A stretch of DNA of 64,000 nucleotides from Eumeta japonica. Its lineage: Eukaryota; Arthropoda; Insecta; Lepidoptera; Psychidae. The notes under the pieces were generated by a model. It was given only the letters and a program-made list of their open reading frames with translations. It was not told the origin of the DNA and searched no databases. Position 1 is the first letter of the stretch. Each line of letters starts with the position of its first letter. Positions 1 to 12,009 of this stretch are shown piece by piece. A program made the position numbers and the translations under genes. Location of the stretch: contig BGZK01000019.1 in the NCBI GenBank assembly GCA_005406025.1, positions 124,001-188,000 of the forward strand, written 5' to 3'.

Positions 1-144
1 ACTTTGCCCGACTCAAAAATCGGTGATGGTGGAGCGGTGATGACTCAGAGGTTAAGTGTGTCGCTTTCGAATAAGGAGCTATTGCATTCGATTCTTATCA
101 CGGCGAATTGACCAATCAGTTTTTAAATTCGAGTCAAACTGTAC

Positions 145-275
145 ACACGTTCCGTGACTCGGAAGACGCGTCAACTGGACTCAGACGTCGTCGTCTCATC
201 GACGATAATTGTCGTTGCCGCCCCCTAGGCCACACCAGTCCAGCGTGGGGGTCTGACGTTTAGGCCTTTGACCAG
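145..275 (+). repeat. Degenerate SINE-like tail
   Basis: A GC-rich patch in AT-rich DNA. It has the same order of landmarks as the copy at 51930-52130: a tCGGAaGACGCGT block, a run of GTCGTC/CGACG, then a CCAGCGTGGGGGTCTGACG block. This arrangement resembles the body and tail of common lepidopteran SINEs, where a GAGAGCACGTTAAG block is followed by a CAGCGTGG block. The copy is badly decayed and its ends are unclear. That it is a repeat is seen; that it is a SINE is inference from recalled family structure. Confidence 0.4.
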
Positions 276-1180
276 TTGAAACAAATAACCTTGTCGGAGG
301 GTAAATACGCCTCGCCGAGGGCACAATCAAAAAACCTGATACAACGGTACGCCCTCTTCGTCAACACGCAAAAATGCGTCGACGAGTTAGAGAGGATCTC
401 GCGAAAAAAATACACGTGAGGTAGTCTCGAGTGAAATACGATTGGTTTGATATTAATTTATTTTAAGTGCTCGAACGTGCGAAATTGCGCCCCGTCGCCA
501 CCTGTCGGCGCGCGCGTGTCAATTTTTGTCGGCGGGCGGCTGTGGCACTGTACTCACTGTACTGCGACGTGTTTTTCTCTGCATTTTTTTTTCTCGTTTC
601 AAAGCGATTGTAGGTAATTGAGTCCTTACAGCGTTACTCGAACGTAATTTTTTTTTATTTAGGTCGAAGGAAAGGGGACGTTTTTGATTATAGGGCTTCG
701 TTTTCATGTTTTATGTAAAAGAAATACGCAAAAGAGATAATTATGAAAATGCGTTTATACATTTTATTTTTTTGGATGAATGCACATGATTCCTCCGTAA
801 CGTGTTACGTTATAGAAATATGATATAAGTAATGACCAAAGTTGGTCTCCCACGGCTACCGCGGTTGGTCTGACGTGGTTGTGCCAGGCGGTGGCTGCAA
901 ATCGATGCCGATATATTTATATTCATGTAATTAGTAAATAGACCTACTTGCATGGTGAAGTGGTATGCCAGAAAATAAACATTCGTTACATGGAACTAGA
1001 GGAGTTCCTTAGCACAGAGGCACATTATTATAACAATTGTGAAGTATTTTCAAATATTGGACAGCGATAATTTAAACCTAAACTCGATATGAAAAATACA
1101 GTTTTTCCTTTTTCTCGTATCTGTATACGAGTACGATAATAAGTAGTGCGGCGCGGCGGTGGCCGAACGGTTTGATAACT
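276..1180. other. No recognisable feature
   Basis: Mixed AT-rich sequence with a few homopolymer runs. Short open frames on the minus strand (for example 519-707) have low-complexity lysine/arginine-rich content and match nothing I know. I see no splice-linked exon, RNA gene or clear repeat. Confidence 0.5.
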
Positions 1181-1261
1181 TTCGAGTGGTGGCAGATTTT
1201 GTCTAACAGCGTTACTTCCATACCAGAAGATACATTGAAGTGAATCCTGAAACGAGCTGGT

Positions 1262-1400
1262 TGATCAATGTATTTTTGACTCAGTCCAATTGAACCACTA
1301 GCTCCGTGCTTTGCGCCGTTAAGCTGTCGGTCCGCGCCTTCGTCGACGCATCGACAGCGACGGTCACCGGCGGTCCCCGATCCACACTGCGACGGAGACA
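1262..1400 (+). repeat. Degenerate SINE-like tail
   Basis: Contains GCGCCGTTAAGCTGTCGGTCC followed by GTCGACG/CGACGGTC runs and a CCCCGATCCACACTGCGACGG block. The copy at 51930-52130 has the matching CACGTTGAG..TGTCGG and CCCCGATCCGCATTGGACCAG blocks in the same order and orientation. The 138-codon minus-strand frame running through here is therefore a shadow of repeat sequence, not a gene. Confidence 0.45.
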
Positions 1401-3160
1401 GACTTTTCTTCCGAAATGAGGATAGTGAAAGGATCAGCCTCAGCAGTTGGACGGTGAAAAACCGACACAGGTGCCTATAAAATTTAAGCCTCATAAATCA
1501 GATGCCATTAGCATATTCATTTTATGATGTGAAACACTATGCATACTCGATGCATATTTGAAAAACTATTATTACAACGATCGTGGGTTTAAGTTGCTTC
1601 TTTGCTTGACTTATATCATTTAAGTTCCTATAAGCACAACCAGCTCACGTAAAACTAGTGATAAACGTCAGTAAAGTAATAAAGATGCATTATGAGATCG
1701 TGCCACGTGGAGGTCTGTGGTTTGACTCAACCTTCAGGTAAACGGCGGTTGAGCCTTATACGTTATTATGCGACATTCTTCTTGTGTTATCCCTCTGTAA
1801 GCGTCGTATTCCGTATATAGTGTTATGAGTCAAACCGTTTTGCCACGGCGTATTGAATTTCTTACACTCAAATGATAACATTCATCGGAGCGCGAAACGA
1901 AGGTTTGTGAATAATATTGTACAGAAATTGGTACCATATATTTCGTACGAAACAAAAAGAAATCGTATGTGAGTTCGCGCGCGGTAGAAGTGAAACTTAG
2001 TACTCTGATTAATTTTTAAGATAATCAGATGAATATGCTATTGAGGTGGTAAATAGAGAGAAAAAAGAGGGGGAGTGCGATTGATCAATATTTTTTTATT
2101 ACTTAAAGTAACATTTTAGTAAAGATAGAAACTGTTCAATCCAATATAAAATGATTTTTAAAAGTGCGTGATAGTCACTACGATCCAACAGGAAATAATG
2201 TGCTATAACTTTCAACGTTTCTTTTTCTCTCTCCCACTCTTTATATATATTTTGTGCAGATTCAGAATATAGTACACAGCATAGTGTCTAGTCTCCATGG
2301 TATGCAGGGTCCGTGTGCGGGCCCGTACACGACGGTAGAGTAGTGGGGACACAGACCGCTATGAACCATCGGATAAAGAGGAGACGAAGAACAAGGAAAC
2401 TATATAGAAACGCATTCTACCTCATTCTCTCACAGCTTAACACCTATATATACATCTACAGCTATCTCTTTTTCGCTACACATTTTCGTTTCATAAAAGC
2501 TAACTCACACCGTCCCAAAAGAAGTTTCATTTCAAAAGTACAACTTTTTCATATGACTTCTTGAAAAGTATTTAACATTTCCACACACGAAGTTGTATTT
2601 AAGATATTACATGAAACTACAGCTAATTCCTGCTTATATGTAAAAGAAAAATTTGTTCATTGAATACAAATTAAAATACTTAAGCCGGATAATGAATGTT
2701 TCGAATTATATTACGTTTGATGTTATCGAAAAAATAACAAGAGTGAATCTAGAATACCTCGAAATGAGCAAAGACTTTCAGCGAAATTTTAAAATCTAGA
2801 AATCGCTCATTAAGTAAAGTGAAAGAGTGTAACAGACACATCTCGACTAACTTCACTCGCAAGAACAATATTTCATAGAGAAGAATAAATTACTGTTTCT
2901 TTTTGGTTTTCCTCCATTTTGCAGACAACCCATAGAGTAGCATAGCACGCAAACGGGCAGTGCCACATTCGCCCCAAGCGCATAGCACTTCTGTGGTTCT
3001 GTCCGGTGTATTGTAACCGTTTTAATACGTATTTTCATATCAAACGGTTAAAAACACATTTCATTTTAAAGACATAAATGCATATTAAGTATTTTTCTGT
3101 CGTATATAAAAGGCAAAACTCCTTATACGTTTTCCGCATCTCGTCATATATGTCTTTGTT
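1401..3160. other. No recognisable feature
   Basis: AT-rich non-coding DNA. The open frames at 2313-2564 (+) and 2853-3038 (-) are short and compositionally like random sequence. Nothing supports a gene. Confidence 0.5.
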
Positions 3161-3164
3161 TCTT

Positions 3165-3310
3165 ATCTTGTAAGTTTTTTTTTTAAGCACCCGAAACCGA
3201 CGAGCTCGCATGAAACATTTGATGTATGTCTGTGAAGCAAGAGATAATTATGTGGTCTTCGCCTACCCCTTTTGAGAAATAGGCCACAGTTTATAACAAT
3301 AATAATAAAC
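3165..3310 (+). repeat. Possible lepidopteran SINE/LINE 3' end
   Basis: The string GTGGTCTTCGCCTACCCCTTTTGAGAAATAGGCCACAG, followed by an AATAATAATAA tail (about 3252-3310), resembles the 3' ends of common lepidopteran retroposons, which carry a GTCTCTGCCTACCCC..ATAGG motif before a simple tail. The upstream body is not recognisable. This is a recalled resemblance only. Confidence 0.3.
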
Positions 3311-4239
3311 ATAAGTTTATTGATCGTCAATCTTTTGAATATCTTGTCAATAAGTAATTTCCTGTACATTAATAATCAGTTTAGAACAATTCCCACTAAA
3401 AAAAGGCGAGAATAAAAAATATTTAAATCGAGAATTTCATGTTACATACAGGAGGATAAATCAATTCTTTATGCAAAGATATACGATAGAAGACTATTAA
3501 GAATGGAGTGCTCCTCTGATCAAAATATCTCTAGCACTTCATGCTCGATAGGCTAAAAGCCTTTGAAACGTGGTCGAATCGATCTCACGATAGAAGCGAG
3601 TGACGCACAATGTCCAATAGAGTAGATAGGGAGTAAGTGCATCTGCATCGACGAGTACAGACCTATTAAAATACATAACGTACAAATATTTTCCATTGGA
3701 AGTATCCATAAGCTTACTTTTTGATACAAAACCTCTTATCCGATTTTAAACTTTCCTACACCAGTGGCATGCTATATTATCATTTAGTAACAAGATTATA
3801 TGGTACTTTCATAGAAAATTAGGGAACCTTACCAAAATTACCATAATAATATACAAGGTGTAAAAAATTACCTGTAAATTTTGTTATAAATGGTGTGCTG
3901 CAAATACTATACATGATAAAAAAACATATGTACTGCAGTTTTGTTACTAAATATATGTTCAGAGAACATATCACTATTTACAAAAGCATTAGTTATATTA
4001 TATATCCAACTATTGCAGTTATATCACTATAACCAATTTTTTACATTTTAAAGATTAATAGAAACGCCAGTTCAAACTAAACTACGTAATACATACCTTG
4101 GCGTTAATTTTTATCCAAATAAATCATTTCGACTCAAGTCTTATTTAGTACCTGAAAATCACTTCTTGAATTGTCCAAATCGGGCATCCCATTCTAAAGA
4201 AATTTAAATTTAAAAAAAGCGAAATATAAATTATTGATT
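3311..4239. other. No recognisable feature
   Basis: AT-rich DNA without a supported gene, RNA or structured repeat. Confidence 0.5.
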
Positions 4240-4575
4240 AATTATGATATCTCAGAAAGTATAAACCCGATTTAGAGTGATTTTTTTTTATAAAGCAAAG
4301 TACAACTAAGAGGTATAGATATTGCTTATTAGAAATGGTGAGATACATTTTTTTACAATGGGAGAGGGGTGGTAATGATGGCGTTTGTCTCATTTCATTA
4401 GCGATAGCGGAATTTAAAGGAAAACGGGCAGCAGAATCGAATTTCGGATTGGGATTAGAAAATCAAGAGCGGAAATGAGATTGGATTTGACAGTAAGATC
4501 TTTCCGTACAAAAGATAAAAGAACACATTTTGGGTCCAAGCAGCAAAACCGCGGGCGGAAAGCTAGTTTAATAAA
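4240..4575 (+). repeat. Interspersed repeat, family with CCGCGGGCGGAAAGCTAGT end
   Basis: This copy matches 43250-43545 in order and orientation. Shared blocks include ATATTGCTTATTA.AAAT.GTGAGA.ACAT, then a GGGAGAGGGGTGG / GGGGCGGAGGTAG purine stretch, then AAGATCTTTCCGTACAAAAGAT / AAGATTTTTCCATATAAAAGAT, and an end of CCGCGGGCGGAAAGCTAGT / CCGGGGTGGAAAGTTAGT. This end motif is familiar from lepidopteran non-autonomous repeats. The 68-codon minus-strand frame at 4414-4620 is a shadow of the repeat. There is no coding capacity. Confidence 0.65.
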
Positions 4576-5059
4576 CGTAAGAAAAAATTCAGAATTGATT
4601 AAGAACAATAGGATCGTCATGATTTAAATACTAAAATGAAAAAATGCGCACCTTTCTCGACTACACGAAGTGACGAATTTATTTGGACAGCTTTGTGTGA
4701 ACTTTTTCAACAAAATTCCCCAAGTCACAAAATTTATCCTTTTAGAAATTGAAAACGTTTATTAAAAAAACATTTCGTAAAAAGTGATATGATGATATTC
4801 CAGTATAGTAACATAGGGATGCATGTACATCCAATTCTTCTATACTGAACTATTTGCTATACGTCTTCAAGTAGAAGGTCAATTTTCAAACGATACGAAT
4901 GATATATAGCCTTCTAAAGAGACGGTGCTCCAACACGGGCATTAGGGCCAAATGTAATTTATATTACAGAGATATCAATTCTGCGGCGGCCGGCAGGTGC
5001 CGCTCGCTACGTCTGTAATTATCCAAATCGGCCGAATGGAAAATTAATTTTATGCTGGT
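4576..5059. other. No recognisable feature
   Basis: AT-rich sequence that turns GC-rich after about 4980 (CTGCGGCGGCCGGCAGGTGCCGC). No gene or repeat is assigned. Confidence 0.45.
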
Positions 5060-5360
5060 GTCACTCGGCCGCGGAGCGTCCGCGGATCCTGTTAATAATG
5101 ATCTACGTTCACTCCGAGCGCCAGTACTCGTGCGGCCGTGGGCGTGACCTTCGTATGTACGTAATGTCGTAGGGTAATAGGTTCGAACCCCGGCCGCGGA
5201 CGAGTAGACCGATGAGTTGTTAACTTCGGGCGAATTAAAGCAGTCTCTGCGTGCCTCAGACAGCACGTTCAGTCTTCGGTCGCAGACATTGTCGCTGCGT
5301 CAGTCCTCCCCCCCGGCCTGCGCCGGATCAGCGCGAAATGTTGACATTGAGCCCCCCGAT
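5060..5360 (+). repeat. tRNA-derived SINE copy with intact B box
   Basis: A perfect RNA polymerase III B box (GGTTCGAACCCCGG, about 5180-5193) sits about 60 bases before GCGTGCCTCAGACAGCACG. That in turn is followed by a TCGGTCGC..CTGCGTCAGTCCTC..CGGATC segment. Known lepidopteran SINEs have this same order: a tRNA-like head, then a GAGAGCACG block, then a TCGGTCCTGCGCC..CGGTCGTGTCGG block. The A box is not clear, so transcription is doubtful. The two minus-strand frames here (4964-5266 and 5269-5460) are shadows of the SINE. Confidence 0.6.
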
Positions 5361-8224
5361 ATGAAGTGAAAAGATTCTCGCAGATATGTCTATGTGAAGC
5401 ACATAGACACATCGACATAGCGATTGGATTTAAAAAATCTAATACGACAATATCTTGCACTACTAGACTGGACTACTATATCACGATTCATTAAGTCCTA
5501 TTTCCAAAATTGAAAAATTCATGCAGATCGAAACAAATAATACAGATATTTTTGAGCATTGTCGAAATTATCTGCATTTGTGTAGATGATGGATTTTCTA
5601 TGATATTAATTAAATATGATTTCCTATTATTGATTAGGGTAATGTGCTAGTGACTAAAAAGAACTTTATTTTTTTTTAATTTTTAAAACTTTTATTACAC
5701 ACATAGCTCTACGTTAATGTAAAAAAAGGGCACTACAAATTCTGATCTGTCTAGATTTTTTTACATTGTCATTTAAAAGACGAGAACGCACGATTTAAGA
5801 TGTTTCAAACTACATTCCTCTCGTTCGCTACTGATAGCATAAAAAGGTATACATTATTTTTTTCATTCTTTACGAAGGTATGAAAGGTGTTTTTCAATAT
5901 TTTCTAATAGTTTAATAATTTTTGTGTTACTTTTGAAAACAACCAACTTTACGATAAAAGATTTTTTTCTTAAACTTAATAGCGTTCTCCGATACAAATA
6001 TAACAAGAATATTTTCCATGAATAAGTAAGTGATATCTGCTTTGATGAAAACAGTTGTCTGTCTACGAATTTCAGTAAAGCAACTTTGTCTATAATTTCT
6101 ATACCCGCGGAAACTTTACGACGACAAACAACAAATTGACAACTCCGATATCACTCCTTAACGATTTTCAATCTCTTGTCGATTCCGGCCCTTTGAACAA
6201 TAAAATGGAATATTGAACGAAAAAAATAAATAAATTCTCCTCTCGAGCGCTCCTAAGTGGCTACTGGAAAATTCGCATAATTACAATTTATTACCTCCCC
6301 TCATAAATTACCGTAGTATCGAAGGAGGGACGGTAAAGTTTTCCTTACAAATTATACCCGACTTTTTCCCGGTAAAGCTACGCAAAGATGAGCTTTTTTA
6401 CATTAATTTTCCCTCTGACCGCCCCCGGTGATTGCGTACAACTCCGAGGGATGGACGCGATCGCGCGGCCCGTATTAGCGGACGGTGAAAAATCAAATTT
6501 TTCACTGACGAAAATTGTTATTTTTGTTGAAAACCTATGATGGATGACGCGAAAAACGCAAGCGCACGTCTTCCACACGACGAAAACGGTTATGAAACTC
6601 ACTGTTCTTTAGCGAAATAGAAAATATGTAACACATTTTTCATACACAATTCATCCTTCATAAGCTTCTCTACACAGAAAGCAGTTTTGTTGAAGGCTTT
6701 AGAATGACCTTAAGGCATGAAAGCTGAAAAATACGCAGAAACGAATTTTTTTAGAAGAATATCTAATGGGATAGTTAAAAAACCAAAGATATAACGTAAC
6801 TTTAGGTAATACTCGGGATAACATATTGTCATTGTATATTGCATATTGTGACATGTACTCGTATATGCATATTTCGCATTGTTTTGTATAAGATTTTTAA
6901 AAAGCAATCGAACATACGAGCCACTAACAAAGAAGTTGCTAGTGCGTCGCCGGCCTTTTAGAATGTCTATTAGTGCAAAATATATAATACATAAATAGAA
7001 ATTCGAATAATTAAGAAGTACTTTTGCATAGATCTAAATGTAGTTATGGCTCCTGTGAGAATTGATGGATAAAATTTAGAACTAAAAATACAAATTTTTA
7101 TTGTAATTATTATATACAAAATTTAATAAAAATCACAAAGTAGACACAATATTTTTAATGTATACCTACATTATGAATATTTTTGAATGTATGTTTTTAA
7201 TGTATAATATAGAACAGTGCAAGAGACCGATTTTTAATTGAATGTTTTTAGCTTTCGGTCACAGAGAAACACGATATCCTTCAAAATAAATTAGCTTTCA
7301 AGCTAATTTAATTTTTACCCTTCTGACTGACAGACAGATAACATGACACATGGACGGAATAAGGGCGTTGATGACTCAGTAATGGCGATGGTGACTCAAT
7401 GGATATAAGCGTCGCCTCCACGCGCTCGTCAGAAGGTGACGGGCAAACCTGGCCAAAGACGACTTGTGGAAGGGAAGAAAATCAATTTTACCTAAATTAA
7501 GCTTCTAGCTACATGAGCTGAGAAAAGAGAAGAATATATAGTGGGGTTAGATGACAATCTCCATAGAGAAGAGTACACAGAAGAAAGGATCTCGGACTCA
7601 CGTGTTTGTGCTGCCACCTGGTGACCATGAGAATGAATAATCTCATTTCGGCCCTATTAATTTTATAACAATAGTTAAATTACCTGCATCACGGCATTAC
7701 TGGAAAAAGTTTATAGAACAACAACTATATAAAAAATTATATATAGCAATTAAGCACTCGCGCAAATTCCGAATACGCAAATTACGGTTTGGCGGCAGCG
7801 GTACGAGATAAATGACGTCCTGCAAATCACGTCAAGCCGTCAATTTAGGATCTTGGCGTCGCTCTGGCAGCACTGGCCACTAGCTGACCCTAATGCGCAC
7901 TGAACCTGGAGGGTTTAAGTTTGTAGTCTGTCAGTCTAAAGACAAAAACTGTATCCACACGATATGTCTCGGGAGCGGAATGATTAAAATCTAAAAAGTG
8001 GGGCGCGCTATGAATTCCTGGAACTGGGCACTTACATAAACAATATTTGAAAAGTAATTACTACATTTGAAAGTGGAACTGTTTGGCTGTAGAATAGATT
8101 GTTTCATTTAACTGGCAAATTCCTCCAAATTGTGACGTCATTTTAAAAATTGCGTGTCTTTATCATTTGAATTTATGTCGTGAAAATTTTCATAGTATGT
8201 TTGTCTACGATATTAAGTGTAATT
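5361..8224. other. No recognisable gene; one small GC patch
   Basis: Mostly AT-rich DNA. A compact GC-rich patch at about 6410-6490 (GACCGCCCCCGGTGATTGCG and GCGATCGCGCGGCCCG) lies between TAAT-rich flanks and could be a conserved non-coding element, but only comparison could show that. Short frames at 6378-6602 and 6710-6907 match nothing. The last part, about 8030-8224, may be the 5' untranslated end of the following mariner. Confidence 0.45.
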
Positions 8225-9223
8225 TCTCAGCTCAACAGAGTCTCGTTCGGTTTCAAACCGTTTTTGGCGATGAAGCACCGTACGAGATGACTCTACCTCG
8301 TTTGTAGAATTCAAAGGCGGGCGTGTCGATGTCAGTGACGAATTTCGAGGTGGTCGCCCGTCCGCCGCTGTGAACAACAAAAACATCGATGCTGTGCCCC
8401 GTATGATCAAAACAAGCAGACATGTGATCGGCCATGAATTTCGGCCATCTTTAGGTAAAGGTAAAATTAAAATATAGTCGATCCTATAATAAACATTTGG
8501 ATTAGAAAAAGCTACAAAAAGCTGTGCTCGCGGTGGATCTTACGCAATTTGACTGAAGCTTAAAAAAACGACTGCGTCGCTTGGTGCAATGCCATGCTTA
8601 CCAGATTCAAGAAGATGCGTCAAATTTGCTTAGAGACATAGTAACAGGTGACGAAAGAGGGATTTATTGTTACGATACCCAAAACAAGACAGCAATCGAC
8701 TGTATGGGTCTATCGAGATCAGCCGAAACCAACCAAAGAGGCGAGCGAGCCAAGTGCCTCTATGCGGATAATTGCTATTTTTTTAAAATAAAACTGAACA
8801 AGTGGCTACTGTTGCTTTGGAGAATTGTTACACCGTGAACACCGATTGGTACACGACCATTTATTTGCTGAAAGTTATTGAACAACTCTGTAAAAATAAC
8901 CGTAAACGTTGTTATTTGCATCACGACAATAGTAGTTCTCAGGCAACCAAACATACAAATAAATTTTTGATGGTTGAAAAGCGTAGAATTTATGAGAAAT
9001 TCTGTATACGGTTCCGACCTGGCACCTTGTGACTTTTTTCATTGGCAAAAATTAAAAACCAATTACGCGGTCAACTATTTTCATCACCAGAAGATGATGT
9101 CGAAGAGTATTAAAACGTATTTTCGAGGTCACCAGGGAGGAGTGGCATAAATGTTTTCAAAATTGGTTTATTTATATGAAAAAGTACATTAATGTTAACG
9201 GAGAATATTTTGAGAAACAATAA
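8225..9223 (+). pseudogene. Decayed mariner transposase (copy 1)
   Basis: A relic of a mariner (DD34D) transposase read across several frames. In order I see an N-terminal FGDEAP segment (about 8262-8280), a GGRP..AVNNKNIDAV segment (8350-8400), an IVTGDE block with the first catalytic aspartate (GAC 8650-8652), YCYDTQNK, VALENC..VNTDWYTT, LHHDN with the second aspartate (GAC 8925-8927), SDLAPC-like with the third (GAC 9016-9018), and an FEKQ stop at about 9211-9223. All three catalytic aspartates survive at codon level. However, they lie in different frames and the second-to-third spacing is about 14 bases short of DD34D. The copy is dead. The two small plus-strand frames inside (8581-8838 and 8802-9032) are pieces of this one gene. 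Confidence 0.88.
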
Positions 9224-9440
9224 ATTCATTTTTGATCATTAATTGCATTTTTTTCTCATTAATTTTAGGAATTTTCAATGCGCCTTACGTACACGAAAAT
9301 GTAAAAGTTCATTATAATATTATCTAAAGCTTAAGAATTAAGAATGAAAGATTATTTTTTTTAATAACAACCTTTCCTTTTCCGGTTCTCTGAACGAAAA
9401 ATACAAAACACACAACGGACTCTTCCATAGACTAAAGGAG
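9224..9440. other. Mariner copy 1 3' flank
   Basis: AT-rich sequence after the transposase stop. It probably includes the 3' untranslated end, but I could not find a terminal inverted repeat pair with confidence. Confidence 0.35.
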
Positions 9441-9650
9441 AAACGGCACCGTGCGACAGCGAAGATAGACGGATTTAAAGATATTGCTACGGCGGAAAGA
9501 AGAACGACGGAGGCGCCATCTCGGGCGGTGTTTACTCAGCCGACGCGACGCGGACCGGACGCGAAATTTTCAAGATTTCGCTAGTAACAAGAGATGTAAA
9601 TTGCGAAGGCGGCCAATCAGAGCGGTGCTAGTGTTGGGCGCCTCATTTGA
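9440..9650. promoter_or_regulatory. GC-rich island, possible regulatory element
   Basis: A compact GC-rich segment in AT-rich DNA. It contains GGCCAATCAGAGCGG (a CCAAT-box-like site near 9613), ACTCAGCCGACGCGACGCGGACCGGACGCG, and GAGGCGCC / GGCGCCTC as an inverted pair. A YY1-like AATATAATGGCGGA follows at about 9665-9678. No open frame continues through it. That it is regulatory is inference from composition and motifs. Confidence 0.3.
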
Positions 9651-10035
9651 AATTTAAAACATCAAATATAATGGCGGATTGATTGGATTTTTATCTTGTC
9701 AATGAATGAATTTTTTATCGTCCTCGGGATGTTATTACAACAGATGGTTTCGTTGAAAACATTATCTAGGCGTGGATTTTTAAAACAAAGATTTTGTCAA
9801 TAAAAAATAAAGTATCGTGGGTTCCTTAATTTCCTTACGTAGATGACACTTAAAACTTTTAAAACTGGAAACTTAGAAAGTGTAAAGAAAAAAAAATTAA
9901 ATTTTAAAAATAGAACTCTGCCAGATTTATTATGTATATTGCATTTATTTGTCATTTGTTTTTACTAATTGGCGGCAAAATGAAAATTGATTTTCTGACG
10001 TCAACATGGATTTAACGCGATAAATTTACCGCGCA
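9651..10035. other. No recognisable feature; mariner 2 5' flank
   Basis: AT-rich DNA leading into the second mariner. Its final 60-80 bases are likely the untranslated end of that element, but no inverted repeat could be fixed. Confidence 0.4.
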
Positions 10036-11085
10036 ATGATTTTTTATGAGTTTTGTTGTCATTTAAGCCGACCAGAAAGTTATAACAGACTTCGATTGAC
10101 CTTTCATAATGAGGCTCCTTACTCTGTAACTGTTTATAACTGGTTTAAAGAGTTTAAATATAATCACACTAATCTCACTGATATTAGCCTGAGGGACGTC
10201 TTTTTACGGCGACGACTGAAGACAACATCAATGCCGTGCGGCTCATAATAGGCACTGACAAGAGAGTGATCCGCCAGCAGATTTGGACAAACTTAGGCAT
10301 ACGGATGCCTGAGCTTGTCCGAATCTGCTGGTAGATCTTGGTAGTAAGTAGATAGGATTTTGTGCACTTGACTCATACAGACCCTTCATGAACATTTGGC
10401 GGTCAGGAAGCTTTATACTCGTTGGATACCTCATAATTTGACCGAAGCTCAAAAACTCCGTTTTATTAATTGGTACCGCGAAATAATGCAAAGATTTGTC
10501 AATGGTGACTCTAATGCTGTATACGACATGGTTTCATGTGGTGAGAGCTGAATTTATTGTTACGATTCCGAAACAAAAAGACAGTTTGCTCATTGGGTGT
10601 TTCCTTTCGAGGAGTTGCCTACTAAAGTAAAACAAGGTCAAGGCTTCGGAAAAAGGTGACAATTCATTATGTAACAATTGTTTTAGAAGATAAAAAAAAA
10701 TCACTGCAGACTGGTACACTAAAAATTGTTGCCTCTTATTTTGGAGGTAAAAACGACTTCGCAGTAGGATTCTCTTTCAACATAACAACTTCTCGCCACA
10801 TATTGCCAGACAGACAACTAAATATTTGGGGACGTTAGATATAGAAGTACTGGCTCACCCGCCTTACAACCCCGATTTCGCACCATTTACTTCTTATAAT
10901 ATAATAAAAGAAAAACTTCGAGAAAACTGGTTTACGGACACCGAGGAAGCAGCGGAAGCGTATGAAAAGGTCGTCAAAGCAACTCCCAAGAGCAGTGCGG
11001 AAAGTGTTTCTCTCTGTGTTCTGTGTGGTTCCATCGAGTGCAATGACATATTGATCTGAACGAACACTATTTTGAAAAACAATAA
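10036..11085 (+). pseudogene. Decayed mariner transposase (copy 2, different subfamily)
   Basis: A full-length but frame-broken mariner transposase. The N-terminus is open (ESYNRLRLTFHNEAPYS, VYNWFKEFKYN..TNLTD), starting at the ATG at 10036, which fits the family start. Further blocks are GTDKRVIRQQIWTNLGI, WIYCYD-like SETKRQFAHWVFPFEELPTK, ADWYTKN, ARQTTKYLGTLDIEVLAHPP, YNPDFAP, KEKLRENWFTDTEEAAEAYEKVV and an F-E-K-like end. The first catalytic aspartate is lost in the VTGDES block (it reads V-S-C-G-E-S). The second reads asparagine (Q-H-N-N for H-H-D-N). Only the third, in NPDFAP, remains. The copy is inactive. It differs strongly from copy 1, so it is a separate lineage. Confidence 0.88.
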
Positions 11086-12009
11086 TAATAAAAATAACTT
11101 GTTAGTTTGCTCAGTTATTGATTTCCTAATGACTTTAACTTTAGTCCACGTGTTAGCCTTAATATCTGTCGTTTTCATTAGAGCGTTGCTTAGTACGTGA
11201 AGTAAAAATATCGTGGATATATTAAACCAAAAATGTGACATTTATTTTATATTTCAGTCTTTCATTGGGAAGTATGAAGATAGGTATTCCAATGAAAGTC
11301 CCGATGACTAATATATTTAAATGATGGTTATTTTACTACTTGAATATAACATAAACTATTAACAAAGTTTCGATTTAATACATTGGATACTTCCAAGCAT
11401 TGTAAAATAACATTGTTTGGCGTTGTGATAGATATTACTTGTGAATTAAAAAATTAATATGTTATATTACAAGTCAATAGTATAAACCGATATAAGGATG
11501 AAGACTTAGAAAAAGATCACAGATATAAGAAATGAAGAAATTCATTACATACGCGACTGGTTATTAATAAAGTGAATTATTATCAAAATAGTTTATTAAT
11601 AACTTATTTATATACAGGATACAGAAAGACGACTAGTCAAAAAAATAAGGAATCCATTTTTATGGCGACCCGGGCCGTCATCGACGCAGCTAATTCTTAA
11701 TAAAAATTATTAAAATGGATATATATCAGTTTATATAACAAAAGAACGAATTTCTTGTAAGTCTACACGGCGGAGCCTCCGGGACGGCCAACTATAATCA
11801 ATAAATGTATTAGGGGTTAACGTACTGGCCACTTTTAATTTGAATATTTATGGTTTGCCGATAAATCCGAAATTAAAATTATAAATAAACGCGCGGGAAC
11901 TGCGCAAACGGTCTATAGATTGTACTGAACATAACTTCTATCCAAATAGATATAGGCATTCCAATTAGTCCCGAGTTGCGCCTTAGGATGTTCGACTTCA
12001 ATGTAATCG
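11086..12009. other. No recognisable feature
   Basis: AT-rich DNA with small GC-rich spots at about 11662-11690 (GGCGACCCGGGCCGTCATCGACG) and 11766-11792. The 115-codon minus-strand frame at 10894-11241 is mostly the complement of the mariner end and is rejected. Confidence 0.45.

Noticed and set aside
1078..1494. 138-codon minus-strand frame
   Set aside because: It crosses a degenerate SINE, its composition follows the GC content, and no motif is present.
5179..5193. tRNA gene candidate (perfect B box)
   Set aside because: No A box, no acceptor stem and no anticodon arm can be folded. The context matches a SINE.
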